Shown piece after piece: positions 34,743 to 43,430 of a stretch of 64,000 nt of DNA. Position numbers and translations under genes: made by a program. Source of the DNA: Spirochaetales bacterium (lineage in GTDB: Bacteria; Spirochaetota; Spirochaetia; DSM-2461); NCBI GenBank assembly GCA_028533045.1, contig JAQQAP010000023.1, positions 50,280 to 114,279 on the forward strand. Direction: 5' to 3'. The notes under the pieces are model-generated. The model was not told the DNA's origin and ran no database searches. It saw nothing but the letters and a program-made list of their open reading frames with translations. Each line of letters begins with the position of its first letter. The first letter of the stretch is position 1.

Positions 34743-35832
34743 GATCGTCCGGAATAATTCCCGGCTTCAGTTCTTCGGCCTTCTTTATCAGAGCTGTTCC
34801 TTCGTCAATACGTCCCAGTTCCCAGAGACAAAGTCCTCGTGAATAGAATACCTCTGCCTTGGGGGCCTCCAGGGATTCTGCTTTGATAAAATCTCCCAGA
34901 GCATCGGAAAAGAGTCCCCGTTCGTAATGGATCAGGCCGCGGTAGTAGGGCCCCAGCCAGCTTTCATCGAGATTTTCTTCTTCAATATAACGAAGGGCTT
35001 CGTCCCAACCGGCGTTGGTATAGATATCTTTTATGACGGTTCCCCGACTGTCCGGTTTTTTAAGTCCCTTGAGATAGTTATAACAGGCCTCTTCCGTCTC
35101 TGTTTCAATTGTTTGAATCCATTCGTTTCTACGGTTTGTACGAATGAGGGAAAGAGTCTCCCATAGGAGTCGTCCCTCGTCTCCCTGGCCGTTCATAAGA
35201 TAGCTAACAAGGCCCCATGAGAGGAGGGCAAGTTCTTCCTGTGCTTCGGGAACAGCTTTTTCACTCTGCAAGAGTGGTGATAGTTCAGGGGGATTTTCTC
35301 CATAAAGTTCCAACCAGCGGCTATGGGCACTCCAGTTGAAAGGAATAGGTTCGTCCCTTTCTGTCTTTTCTGAAGCTACTTCAAAATATTTAGCTAGTCC
35401 CGCCTTAATCCAGTAGGGGCTGTCTCCGTTACAGGCTTCCAAGTACTGAAAAAGGGCCAGATGAACCAGTGAATGCCATTGGGCCTTATCGCTTTGGAAA
35501 AAGAGAATCTCCGAATATCCCGAAAGTCCACGGCGAAGGAGAAAGTAGGGCTCCTCTCTTTGGGAAGGTTCGATCTGAAGATAGTTATAGCACTCTTCCT
35601 GTGAGGAAAACTGAATGACTCGTAATTTGGGTAAGGAGGAGGCCGGTGGACCGGTTAACTCGGAAAAACGGGAATAGAGTTCTTCCATGTGCAGCCCCAG
35701 ATAGGCTGTCATCTCCGGGTCGGAGGTGGACTGGATACGATAGTGTTCCGTTTCGGCCTGGTTAAAGTCCTGGGAAAAAAGGGCCCGGCTCAAAAAAAAC
35801 ATTATTAACAGGAAAGGGAGGTATTTTTTCAT
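34717..35832 (-). CDS. Secreted TPR protein with degenerate peptidase-MA-like domain
   Basis: 371 residues with a signal peptide (1-20, FSQD). Residues 25-150 follow the outline of a gluzincin (peptidase MA-like) domain, but the HExxH motif is H120-S-L-V-H124 and the downstream 'E-G-L-A' motif reads KAGLAKYF, so both the catalytic and the third-ligand Glu are missing: probably a non-enzymatic remnant fold. Two to three TPR-like helices pairs occupy about 285-365 ('YRGLIHYERGLFSDALGDF', 'YSRGLCLWELGRIDEGTALI'). Four-base overlap with the upstream P-loop gene. Function unknown. Confidence 0.65.
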   Translation of the reverse strand: MKKYLPFLLIMFFLSRALFSQDFNQAETEHYRIQSTSDPEMTAYLGLHMEELYSRFSELTGPPASSLPKLRVIQFSSQEECYNYLQIEPSQREEPYFLLRRGLSGYSEILFFQSDKAQWHSLVHLALFQYLEACNGDSPYWIKAGLAKYFEVASEKTERDEPIPFNWSAHSRWLELYGENPPELSPLLQSEKAVPEAQEELALLSWGLVSYLMNGQGDEGRLLWETLSLIRTNRRNEWIQTIETETEEACYNYLKGLKKPDSRGTVIKDIYTNAGWDEALRYIEEENLDESWLGPYYRGLIHYERGLFSDALGDFIKAESLEAPKAEVFYSRGLCLWELGRIDEGTALIKKAEELKPGIIPDDLNRLLDWP

Positions 35833-36737
35833 TTCTCTTTCTTCCTTTGAGAAACCGAATCGATGGCAATAGTAACTTCATTTAAGATAATACCGGAAAA
35901 ACGTTCTATCTTCTCGGCAATGTATTTTCTGAGTTTATATAGTTCATCGGAGATGTTTTCTCCATAGAAGGCTTCAATATAGACTTTGATGTTGTAGGCT
36001 CCCCCGTGGTGGCGTACTTTAATTTTTCGTACTTTGATCTCACAGTTAAATTCATCTACACAGTGAAGAATCATCTGGGAAAGAGCTGCCTCGGATATGG
36101 TGACATTCCCTCGTTTTCCGTTGGAGTCGAAGTCGGGTTGTACTACCGACTTCTCATAAATGGTAGATTGATTTTTCTTACCAAAGTTTCTCTTAAAAAG
36201 AACCTTAATAGAATCCAGGAAGATTCGGGAGTAGTCCTTTTCTATCTCGATACTGGGAACGGGGATAACATGTTTACCCTCTTTGCGGGACTTTATAGCC
36301 CTTTCTATTTCCTCTTCACTGGAGATTTCTTCGATGTTGATAAATTGGGAGACCGGGGGAAGTTCCAGGCGTACAGCTACTTTCTGCACCATTTTTTCAG
36401 AAGTTCCGATCAAAAGAATACGGGGCGCTTTCTCTTTTTTGACAGCCTCAAGTACTTCCTGCCTGTGTGATACGTCATCGAAAAGAGCTGTTTTGATAGC
36501 TCCTACGTAGTTGGCTTCTTTTTTAGCCGAACGACCGGCAATGATCATAGTATCCCTGATGAGTAGACCATCGTCCACCATCAGGGATATGTTATAATGC
36601 TCCGCTACGAGACGGGCACGGAAGCTTTTTCCGGTCCCGCTTTTCCCGACCAAGGCAAAAACTTTCGTTCCCGCCATGGACCATTTAATATTATTAAGCG
36701 TATTTTTCAGTAAACCTGATATTTTCTGTTTTTCCAT
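35829..36737 (-). CDS. P-loop NTPase fused to an Asp23/Gls24-like domain
   Basis: 302 residues, cytoplasmic. The N-terminal half is a P-loop domain with Walker A GKSGTGKSFRA (about 32-42) and a Walker B-like 'APRILLIG' near 110. After a linker, residues 205-300 resemble Asp23 (Gls24/DUF322): 'VTISEAALSQMILHCVDEF', 'YNIKVYIEAFYGENISDEL', 'LRKYIAEKIERFSGIILNEV'. This pairing is unusual; Asp23 domains are mostly stand-alone envelope-stress proteins in Gram-positives. The role is unknown. Co-transcribed with the TPR gene. Confidence 0.6.
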   Translation of the reverse strand: MEKQKISGLLKNTLNNIKWSMAGTKVFALVGKSGTGKSFRARLVAEHYNISLMVDDGLLIRDTMIIAGRSAKKEANYVGAIKTALFDDVSHRQEVLEAVKKEKAPRILLIGTSEKMVQKVAVRLELPPVSQFINIEEISSEEEIERAIKSRKEGKHVIPVPSIEIEKDYSRIFLDSIKVLFKRNFGKKNQSTIYEKSVVQPDFDSNGKRGNVTISEAALSQMILHCVDEFNCEIKVRKIKVRHHGGAYNIKVYIEAFYGENISDELYKLRKYIAEKIERFSGIILNEVTIAIDSVSQRKKEK

Positions 36738-36811
36738 TCCCTATAAAATATAATACAAAAAAGGGAAAAAAGAAAAGCTTCTTTATGGTAACGGAATAAA
36801 TCAAGTTCCGC

Positions 36812-37054
36812 TTAGCGGGGTCTGGCCTGATTTACTTTGAGGTTACGTCCCTTCAGATCGCTTCCGTCCAGAGCTTCGATGGCTTTATCGCCTTCTTCGG
36901 CATTAGCCATTTCCACGAAACCAAAACCCTTTGAGCGGCCTGTGTCTCTGTCCATAATAATTTTAGCGCTGATAACTTCCCCATATTCGGAAAAGGCCTG
37001 TCTTAATTCTTCCTCTGTCAAAGCATAGGAGAGATTTCCCGCATAGATATTCAT
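36812..37054 (-). CDS. RRM-domain RNA-binding protein
   Basis: 80 residues: a single RNA-recognition motif of the bacterial Rbp type. RNP2 is 'NIYAGNLSYAL' and RNP1 is 'RSKGFGFVEM', both intact with aromatic residues for base stacking. Such proteins bind single-stranded RNA and often respond to temperature. The 5' region contains an 8-base inverted repeat (37077-37084 with 37109-37116). AAGGA precedes the ATG. Confidence 0.92.
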   Translation of the reverse strand: MNIYAGNLSYALTEEELRQAFSEYGEVISAKIIMDRDTGRSKGFGFVEMANAEEGDKAIEALDGSDLKGRNLKVNQARPR

Positions 37055-37076
37055 AAAAATCCTTAGAAAAAAAAGT

Positions 37077-37116
37077 TGTACGTTAACGGCGACTCTACCG
37101 AAAAATAAAACGTACA
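37077..37116 (-). promoter_or_regulatory. Inverted repeat upstream of the RRM gene
   Basis: TGTACGTT (37077-37084) and AACGTACA (37109-37116) are perfect complements with a 24-base spacer. Depending on the transcription start it is either a long-spaced operator or a leader hairpin. The rest of 37055-37296 shows no gene. Confidence 0.45.
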
Positions 37117-37251
37117 GTTATCATCGACAGAGGTCTTGTAAAATCTAATGTAATCCCTTTCTCGTAAATATACAAGCCCTTATTCATTTTAGAGTCATTT
37201 CCAATAAGAAAAATTCTCTATTCTGCTTGACATTAATGTATATTATCCCTA

Positions 37252-37274
37252 CTTTTGAAGTAGTAATTCAAAAG
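37252..37274 (+). promoter_or_regulatory. Candidate operator of the Rrf2 gene
   Basis: A perfect inverted repeat CTTTTGAA-N7-TTCAAAAG ends 22 bases before the Rrf2 start. TTGACA at 37227-37232 lies upstream with a weak TACTTT -10 (37250-37255) that overlaps the left arm, so a bound regulator would block the promoter. Confidence 0.5.
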
Positions 37275-37296
37275 GATTAATATAAGGTAGACATTT

Positions 37297-37770
37297 ATGA
37301 AACTTTCCACCAAATCCCGTTATGCCTCCCGGCTCATGATTCGGTTGGCTATGGAAGAGGGGACCGAGCCTCTTCAGTTAAATGAAATAGCCCGTCAGGA
37401 AAAAATATCCGAAAAATATCTCAGTCAGATAGTTATTCCCCTTCGTCGAGCCGGTTTGATCGAATCGGTACGAGGAGCCCGGGGAGGATACCGTTTGAAC
37501 AAGCCTTTGAATGATATTTCCCTTTTTGATGTGGTCCTTGCCATGGAGGGAGGAGTGGATATTGTCAATTGTATGGTCAATGGCGAAAAGTGTCAGCGGA
37601 CTGCCCAGTGTGCTACCTACCAGGTTTGGGATGATGTTTCCCATGCCATCGAAGAGACTCTTTCCTCCTATACTCTAGAAAAATTGGTCGGTCTTGCCTC
37701 CCGGAATCCCGATCCCATGTGCTCATTACTAACAAAATCATTATTCCATACCCTCTTTACCTCTTCGTAA
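37297..37770 (+). CDS. Rrf2 family transcriptional regulator (putative Fe-S sensor)
   Basis: 157 residues. The winged helix occupies 1-85: 'MKLSTKSRYASRLMIRLA', recognition region 'KISEKYLSQIVIPLRRAGLI' and wing 'GARGGYRLNKP'. Three Cys follow in 'NCMVNGEKCQRTAQC' (spacing C-x6-C-x5-C), close to the IscR/NsrR cluster pattern (C-x5-C-x5/7-C), so an Fe-S cofactor is plausible. It is not next to isc or suf genes here, so the target is unknown. A palindrome at its promoter suggests autoregulation. Confidence 0.87.
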   Translation: MKLSTKSRYASRLMIRLAMEEGTEPLQLNEIARQEKISEKYLSQIVIPLRRAGLIESVRGARGGYRLNKPLNDISLFDVVLAMEGGVDIVNCMVNGEKCQRTAQCATYQVWDDVSHAIEETLSSYTLEKLVGLASRNPDPMCSLLTKSLFHTLFTSS

Positions 37771-37792
37771 AAATGTTGTATTTTTATACGGA

Positions 37793-38461
37793 ATGGAAAA
37801 AAGAGGAATCAAGAGTTACGTAATCAGACAGGGGCGCATGAGTCAGGCCCAGCAGCAGGCTTACAGGGAACAAAAAGAAAAATGGTCCCTTCCCTACGAG
37901 GAAAAGGCTCTTGATTTTACAGAAACATTTCCCGGACTGGATCAGGTCGTTTTGGAGATCGGATTTGGAATGGGGGACGCTACCCATCAGATAGCCTTTG
38001 AGAATCGGGATAAAGGTTATATTGGGGTGGAAGTCCATAAACCGGGTGTAGGTAAGCTTTTGGATCAAATAACCAAGAGAGAATTGACCAATATTCGTAT
38101 TATTGAACACGATGCCTGTGAAGTGGTGGATCGGATGATTTCTCCCGCTTCCCTTGCCGGTGTTCATATCTTTTTCCCCGATCCCTGGCCCAAGAAGAAG
38201 CATCACAAACGCCGATTGATCCAGGAACCCTTTGTCACTGAGCTTGCCAAAAGACTAAAACCGGGGGGCTATTTTTATGCCGCCACCGATTGGGATGATT
38301 ATGCCGATCAAATGTTGGAAGTACTTTCTGCCAACTCTTTGCTGGAAAACGGTTTTTCCGGTTTTGCCGATCATCAATCATGGCGGCCGCTGACGAATTT
38401 TGAACAAAAGGGACTGAAGAAATCTCATGAGATTCATGAGGTCTTTTTCGTAAAAAAATAG
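37793..38461 (+). CDS. trmB: tRNA (guanine-N7-)-methyltransferase
   Basis: TrmB, 222 residues. It makes m7G46 in the variable loop of tRNAs with SAM. 'VLEIGFGMGDATHQIA' is the SAM motif; 'FFPDPWPKKKHHKRRLIQ' is the family hallmark; 'AATDWDDYADQML' follows. All catalytic segments are present. It starts 22 bases after the Rrf2 stop with only a weak Shine-Dalgarno. Confidence 0.95.
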   Translation: MEKRGIKSYVIRQGRMSQAQQQAYREQKEKWSLPYEEKALDFTETFPGLDQVVLEIGFGMGDATHQIAFENRDKGYIGVEVHKPGVGKLLDQITKRELTNIRIIEHDACEVVDRMISPASLAGVHIFFPDPWPKKKHHKRRLIQEPFVTELAKRLKPGGYFYAATDWDDYADQMLEVLSANSLLENGFSGFADHQSWRPLTNFEQKGLKKSHEIHEVFFVKK

Positions 38462-38519
38462 AGTCCCCTTGCATAAATATACAATTTGATTTCTCCCAAT
38501 CAAACAACTGGAGGTAACT

Positions 38520-39872
38520 ATGTCCCGTTTGACAGATCAATTTTTGGAGAAGTATACCGCCGTACTCGACAGGAGTCGTATTGGTACGGAACTGTACAAT
38601 AAATATAATGTTAAGAGAGGCCTGCGTAATTCCAACGGCACCGGTGTTCTTGTAGGGCTGACCGAGATAGGGAACGTTCACGGCTATGTTCATGAAGATG
38701 AAGAGAAGAGACCCGTGGAAGGAAGGCTCAGCTATCGGGGAATCGAGATTAAAGATCTGGTCCATGGATGTCAGAGAGACGGGCGTTTCGGTTTTGAAGA
38801 GACCGCATTTTTGCTGCTTTTTGGCTATCTTCCCAACAGGGAAGAGCTGGCTTTTTTTAATCAGATTCTCGGTGAGTTAAGAAGACTTCCCCCGAACTTT
38901 ACGGAAGATTCCATTCTTAAAAGTCCCAGTAAGAATATTATGAACAAATTGGCCCGTTCCGTACTGGTTTCCTACTCCTATGACCAGAATCCCGATGATA
39001 TTTCCATCGAGAACAATCTGCGCCAGTGTGTGGAACTTATGGCCCGTTTTCCCACCATGGTGGCCTATGGGTATCAGGCGAAGAGACACTATTATGATGG
39101 GGAAAGCCTTTTTCTCCATAGTCCGGTGGAAGATTTAAGTACTTCGGAAAACTTTCTTCTCATGACCCGGCTTGATAAACAGTATACCCAGCTTGAAGCG
39201 GAGATACTCGACCTCATTCTTATGATTCACGCCGAGCACGGGGGAGGTAACAACTCAGCATTTACCACCCATGTCGTCTCTTCTTCCGGAACCGATATCT
39301 ATGCGGCTATTTCCGCTGCGGTCGGCTCCCTCAAAGGACCTCTTCACGGGGGGGCCAATGTGATGGTCTACAAAATGATGGAAGACATCAAGCGAAATGT
39401 GAAAGACTGGGGTGACAGAAAAGAAGTCGCCTCCTATATAGAGAAGATCCTTAGAAAGGAAGCCTTTGACGGTAAAGGTCTTGTTTATGGAATGGGTCAT
39501 GCCGTTTATACTCTGTCCGATCCCCGTGCGGTACTCCTCAAGGAAAAAGCCGGAGAAGTAGCCAAGGCTTCGGGGCGGGAAAAGGAATTCGGTCTTCTTT
39601 GCCTTATCGAGGAATTGACTCCGGAGCTTTTTTATAAAGTAAAGAATAACGACAAGCCCCTTTGCGCGAATGTGGATTTCTACTCCGGTTTTGTTTATAC
39701 CGCCCTCAATATCGATCCGGAACTGTTTACGCCCCTGTTCGCCGTTTCCCGAATTTCCGGCTGGTGTGCCCACCGTATGGAAGAGATCGTTTCCGGCGGG
39801 AGAATCATGCGGCCTGCCTACAAGAATGTCAGCCGTGTCTGCGGCTATGCGGAAATGGACGAGAGGGCGTAG
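38520..39872 (+). CDS. gltA: Citrate synthase
   Basis: 450 residues, type II-like with an N-terminal extension of about 60. It condenses acetyl-CoA and oxaloacetate. Active-site segments are 'IHAEHGGGNNSAFTTHVVSS' (first His), 'GPLHGGANVMV' and 'GMGHAVYTLSDPRA' (second His), then catalytic Asp in 'CANVDFYSGFVYTAL'. The middle matches citrate rather than 2-methylcitrate synthase, but substrate preference is not certain from sequence. GGAGG precedes the ATG by five bases. No other TCA-cycle gene is nearby, so it may serve glutamate synthesis. Confidence 0.93.
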   Translation: MSRLTDQFLEKYTAVLDRSRIGTELYNKYNVKRGLRNSNGTGVLVGLTEIGNVHGYVHEDEEKRPVEGRLSYRGIEIKDLVHGCQRDGRFGFEETAFLLLFGYLPNREELAFFNQILGELRRLPPNFTEDSILKSPSKNIMNKLARSVLVSYSYDQNPDDISIENNLRQCVELMARFPTMVAYGYQAKRHYYDGESLFLHSPVEDLSTSENFLLMTRLDKQYTQLEAEILDLILMIHAEHGGGNNSAFTTHVVSSSGTDIYAAISAAVGSLKGPLHGGANVMVYKMMEDIKRNVKDWGDRKEVASYIEKILRKEAFDGKGLVYGMGHAVYTLSDPRAVLLKEKAGEVAKASGREKEFGLLCLIEELTPELFYKVKNNDKPLCANVDFYSGFVYTALNIDPELFTPLFAVSRISGWCAHRMEEIVSGGRIMRPAYKNVSRVCGYAEMDERA

Positions 39873-39899
39873 GGAACACTTCACCCTCTCCGGTCGAAT

Positions 39900-41201
39900 G
39901 TGTTAACATGGCCTATGTTTTTCTCCACCCGGTTCGGATTTATTCCGTTTTTTCTGTTATTTATTCTTCTCTTCTGCCTTCCTCTTACGGCGGGAACCAA
40001 TGAGTTTCGTCTGGGAAGCGAGAGGCTTTTTAGCGATTACTATGATCTGATTGAAGGGAAAAATATCGGTTTTTTCGGGAATAAAACATCCCGGGTTACT
40101 TTGGACAGACTGATTGAAGACTCCCGGGTTGAGGTTAAGCGCATCTTTGTTCCCGAACACGGCCTGGACGGAACGGTTCTCGCCGGCGATTCGGTGGCGG
40201 ACAGTTTATACCGGGATATTCCCGTTGTGAGTGCCTATGCACCGGGAAAAAGAAAGATCGACCCGGCCGATTTAAGCGACCTTGACTGTCTTGTTTTTGA
40301 GATTCAGGACATCGGGAACCGCCATTATACCTACCTTACCACTCTTTATCTTCAAATGACGGCCTGTGCCCAGGCGGGAATTCCCTTTATTCTTTTGGAT
40401 AGGCCCAACGGAGGGGGGGACATGGTGGAAGGTCCTGTTCTGGAAGGGGCATACCAGAGTTATATCGGACTTTTCGGTCCCAACGCTCACGGCATGACCC
40501 AGGGAGAATTGGCCCGCCTGTTTTTGGGTGAGGGGGAACTGCTAGACGGGGGACGTTACGACCGACAGGGAGAATACAGCGTTTTGACCAGTCTGGAACT
40601 CCATGTGGTTGAGATGCAGAATTACGATCGGGAAAAGGGATTCTGGCAGAAGGGATACTCCGGAGAGGACTGGATCTCTACTTCTCCCAATATCCCCACG
40701 CCCCTTTCGGCGCTTTGTTACAAGGGAAACGGTCTTTTCGACGGCTATGAAATCAAGGAGATCGTCAGTCAGTACAGTAGTATGGATCTGGTTCAGTTTC
40801 AGGATATTCAGCTTCCCCGGCTAAAGCAGAAAGAGGAACTTCTTTACTTTATCGACCGATGTTATGATAACTGGAATTTCGAGGGGCTTCAGTTAGTGCC
40901 TGTGAAAAATGAAAAAACCGGGAATTGGGATATACTCCATTTTCGTGTGACCGATTTGGCCCGTTTTCATTCCACATTGGCAACCCTGGCTATTTTATAT
41001 ACCTGGGAGGAGCTATATTATCCCGGAGAAGAGAACGGCTATTGGGATAGGGACCGTTTTGACAAGGCCATGGGAAACGGCTGGGTGAGCGATATTTTTA
41101 TGAAAGAACAACTTGTTCCCTTTGCCCAACTGGCCGAACGGGTTAGCCGGGATGAAGAAGCGTTTCGGGCCATACGGGCCAACTATCTTATATATAATTA
41201 G
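39900..41201 (+). CDS. namZ: Exo-beta-N-acetylmuramidase NamZ-like (DUF1343)
   Basis: 433 residues with a signal peptide or N-terminal anchor. The DUF1343 core shows 'IGFFGNKTSR', 'FVPEHGLDG', 'FEIQDIGNRHYTYLTTLYL', 'LLDRPNGGG' and 'GMTQGELARLFL'. NamZ removes non-reducing MurNAc from peptidoglycan fragments, a cell-wall recycling step. The start is uncertain: GTG 39900 or ATG 39915; neither has a good Shine-Dalgarno. Followed ten bases later by a lipoprotein gene and then hisH-hisF. Confidence 0.85.
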   Translation: MLTWPMFFSTRFGFIPFFLLFILLFCLPLTAGTNEFRLGSERLFSDYYDLIEGKNIGFFGNKTSRVTLDRLIEDSRVEVKRIFVPEHGLDGTVLAGDSVADSLYRDIPVVSAYAPGKRKIDPADLSDLDCLVFEIQDIGNRHYTYLTTLYLQMTACAQAGIPFILLDRPNGGGDMVEGPVLEGAYQSYIGLFGPNAHGMTQGELARLFLGEGELLDGGRYDRQGEYSVLTSLELHVVEMQNYDREKGFWQKGYSGEDWISTSPNIPTPLSALCYKGNGLFDGYEIKEIVSQYSSMDLVQFQDIQLPRLKQKEELLYFIDRCYDNWNFEGLQLVPVKNEKTGNWDILHFRVTDLARFHSTLATLAILYTWEELYYPGEENGYWDRDRFDKAMGNGWVSDIFMKEQLVPFAQLAERVSRDEEAFRAIRANYLIYN

Positions 41202-41210
41202 GAAATAATA

Positions 41211-42035
41211 ATGAAAAAAAATAAAACAACCGCACACATCGGCCTTCTTTTGACCCTTTTATTGTGGCTTTTTTTCTCCTGTTCTACGGTCCCGGTAAAC
41301 ACCGGCCAAGCCTATTATTTGCCGGCTGACGGGGAGAGAGTTCTCTATCTGGCAGGGGCGGAAGCGGACCGTTTTCTCCGCCCTATGGCCGATTCTCTGG
41401 GCGTGGAAGACTATGGGAAAATTGAACCCATCCTGGAAGAAACGGACCGGTTTTACCTTGTGAGTAGAGGGGATGCCCTTTTCATTCAAGGGCAGGGGGA
41501 CTATAATACGGGCTTTATCAACTTTGTTCTGGGAGCTAACAGAGGTTGGGAGAAGGAAAAAATCGGCCCTTTTAAGACCTATCGCTCCGAATCGACCTCT
41601 TTGCAGCTGGCCTTTCCCGATGGGAAGACTTTTCTTATGAGTCAGGGCCATCTCGAAGAGATTCTGGACGCCTATTTTGCCGGGGGAAGTCAGGATTATC
41701 CTTTTTCTTCAGACCTGGAAGGAAAGGAGGCCCTTTTAGTCCGTCTGGATCTAGAAGGGGAGGGGGCTTTGTCCCTGCAGAGTGTCCTGAATATGCCCTT
41801 GAGGACTGCTTTAATAGCCCTTTCTCCCGCCCAGGGGGAGACGCTTCTCATGGATGTTGAACTGGTGGGGGAAGAGCAAAGCGGCCGTTTGATGGGAACG
41901 GCTCTAAAACTGTTTTTACTGGCCTCTGTGGGGCGTGACGCTATGAAGGCCGCCCTGGAGACGGGAAACGATTATGCCCGGGTTACCGATGTACCGGTGG
42001 ACCTGGACTTTCTTATGAATATGATTGGCATCTAG
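41211..42035 (+). CDS. Lipoprotein of unknown function (274 aa)
   Basis: Lipoprotein signal with lipobox LFFSC (about Cys 24). The mature part alternates strands and helices; 'LYLAGAEADRFLRPM' and 'FINFVLGANRGWEKEKIG' are notable. No domain recognised; it resembles spirochaetal lipoproteins of unknown role that lie in NamZ or his operons. Ten bases after namZ and nine before hisH. Confidence 0.65.
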   Translation: MKKNKTTAHIGLLLTLLLWLFFSCSTVPVNTGQAYYLPADGERVLYLAGAEADRFLRPMADSLGVEDYGKIEPILEETDRFYLVSRGDALFIQGQGDYNTGFINFVLGANRGWEKEKIGPFKTYRSESTSLQLAFPDGKTFLMSQGHLEEILDAYFAGGSQDYPFSSDLEGKEALLVRLDLEGEGALSLQSVLNMPLRTALIALSPAQGETLLMDVELVGEEQSGRLMGTALKLFLLASVGRDAMKAALETGNDYARVTDVPVDLDFLMNMIGI

Positions 42036-42044
42036 GAGGATGGC

Positions 42045-42644
42045 ATGATAGCTGTAATTGATTATGACTCGGGAAACCTGACCAGCGTTTCCAGCGCACT
42101 GAAATTTCTTAAGGCTGACTTTTTCGTCACCAAAAAGCCGGAAGACCTGTCCCGGGCGGACAAGGTTATCTTTCCCGGTGTGGGAGAAGCGGTTCAGGCC
42201 ATGGGTAATTTGAATAAATCCGGAATGGGCGAGGCGCTTAAAGCCTATGCTGCCGGGGGAAAACCCTTCCTGGGGATTTGCATGGGGAGTCAGATTCTCT
42301 TTGATCATTCCGAAGAGAGAGACGCCGACTGTCTGGGAATCCTTCCCGGCAAGGTTCTTCGTTTTCCCTCTGATATGGGAATGAAAATCCCCCAGATCGG
42401 CTGGAATACGGTGGATTTTAAGGATGACCCCCTTACAAAAGGGCTTAGTGAAGAGGACTCTTTTTACTTTGTTCACTCCTACTATATCTCTCCTGCGACG
42501 GATGACCTGGTATTGGGGAAGAGCGAATACGGTATTCCCTTTACCGCTGCCGTGCGAAAGGATAATGTTTGGGCCACCCAGTTCCATCCGGAAAAAAGCG
42601 GTAAGCCGGGCTTAAAGATTCTCGATAATTTCATAAACTTATAG
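42045..42644 (+). CDS. hisH: Imidazole glycerol phosphate synthase subunit HisH
   Basis: HisH, 199 residues: class I glutamine amidotransferase that supplies ammonia to HisF. 'DYDSGNLTSVSSALKFL' opens the fold; the oxyanion/nucleophile motif is 'GICMGSQILF' with catalytic Cys, and the His-Glu pair is in 'TQFHPEKSG'. GGAGG precedes the ATG. Directly followed by hisF; other his genes except the HisZ-like end are outside the window. Confidence 0.94.
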   Translation: MIAVIDYDSGNLTSVSSALKFLKADFFVTKKPEDLSRADKVIFPGVGEAVQAMGNLNKSGMGEALKAYAAGGKPFLGICMGSQILFDHSEERDADCLGILPGKVLRFPSDMGMKIPQIGWNTVDFKDDPLTKGLSEEDSFYFVHSYYISPATDDLVLGKSEYGIPFTAAVRKDNVWATQFHPEKSGKPGLKILDNFINL

Positions 42645-42653
42645 GAAGGGAAA

Positions 42654-43424
42654 ATGTTTCAGAAGCGAGTTGTTGTTTGTCTCGACGTAAGAGACGGAAA
42701 GACCACCAAGGGTGTGAAATTTAAGGGGAACGTTGATATCGGCGATCCCGTAGAGATGGCTGCCGCCTACTATGAGCAGGGCGTGGATGAGCTGGTGTTT
42801 TACGATATTACCGCCAGTTCGGAGAAACGGGGCATCATGATTGATGTGGTGGCCCGGGTGGCGGAGACTATCTTCATTCCCTTTTGCGTGGGCGGGGGAA
42901 TCAGAACTCTTGATGATATGAAGCGGGTAATAGATGCGGGAGCGGAGAAGGTAAGTATCAACTCCGCCGCAGTGAGAACGCCCGGTCTTATCGAAGAGGG
43001 AGCCTCCCATTTTGGAGCCCAGTGCGTGGTTTTGGGAATGGATGCGGCGGCGGACAAGGATATGCCCTCCGGTTACCGGGTCGTTATCGACGGCGGACGG
43101 GTCGCCACCGAATGGGATATGCTTGACTGGGCCCGGGAAGCGGTGCGGCTGGGCGCGGGGGAGATTGTCCTTAATTCCATCGATACGGACGGAGTAAAGC
43201 AGGGCTATGAGATTAACGCCACCCGGCTTGTCTCGGAAGCGGTAACCGTTCCTGTGGTAGCTTCGGGGGGAGCGGGAGTGCCCCAGCACCTGGCCGATGT
43301 TCTTAAGGAAGGAAAGGCCGACGCAGCCCTGGTGGCCAGTATGGTTCACTACGGAGATTATACAATTAACGATATTAAACGGCACCTCAATAAAGAAGGG
43401 GTTCCCGTGAGAAAAACCTGGTAG
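42654..43424 (+). CDS. hisF: Imidazole glycerol phosphate synthase subunit HisF
   Basis: HisF, 256 residues, (beta/alpha)8 barrel that makes IGP and AICAR from PRFAR and ammonia. The catalytic Asp pair is in 'RVVVCLDVRDGKTTKG' (N-terminus) and 'EIVLNSIDTDGVKQGY'. 'GGGIRTLDDMKRV' and 'ASGGAGVPQHL' form phosphate-binding loops. Stands ten bases behind hisH and six before the 78-aa gene. Confidence 0.95.
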   Translation: MFQKRVVVCLDVRDGKTTKGVKFKGNVDIGDPVEMAAAYYEQGVDELVFYDITASSEKRGIMIDVVARVAETIFIPFCVGGGIRTLDDMKRVIDAGAEKVSINSAAVRTPGLIEEGASHFGAQCVVLGMDAAADKDMPSGYRVVIDGGRVATEWDMLDWAREAVRLGAGEIVLNSIDTDGVKQGYEINATRLVSEAVTVPVVASGGAGVPQHLADVLKEGKADAALVASMVHYGDYTINDIKRHLNKEGVPVRKTW

Positions 43425-43430
43425 GTAAAA

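Noticed and set aside
36738..36811. Terminator after the RRM gene
   Set aside because: A 5-bp CGGAA/TTCCG stem is present but weak and without a convincing T-run next to it.
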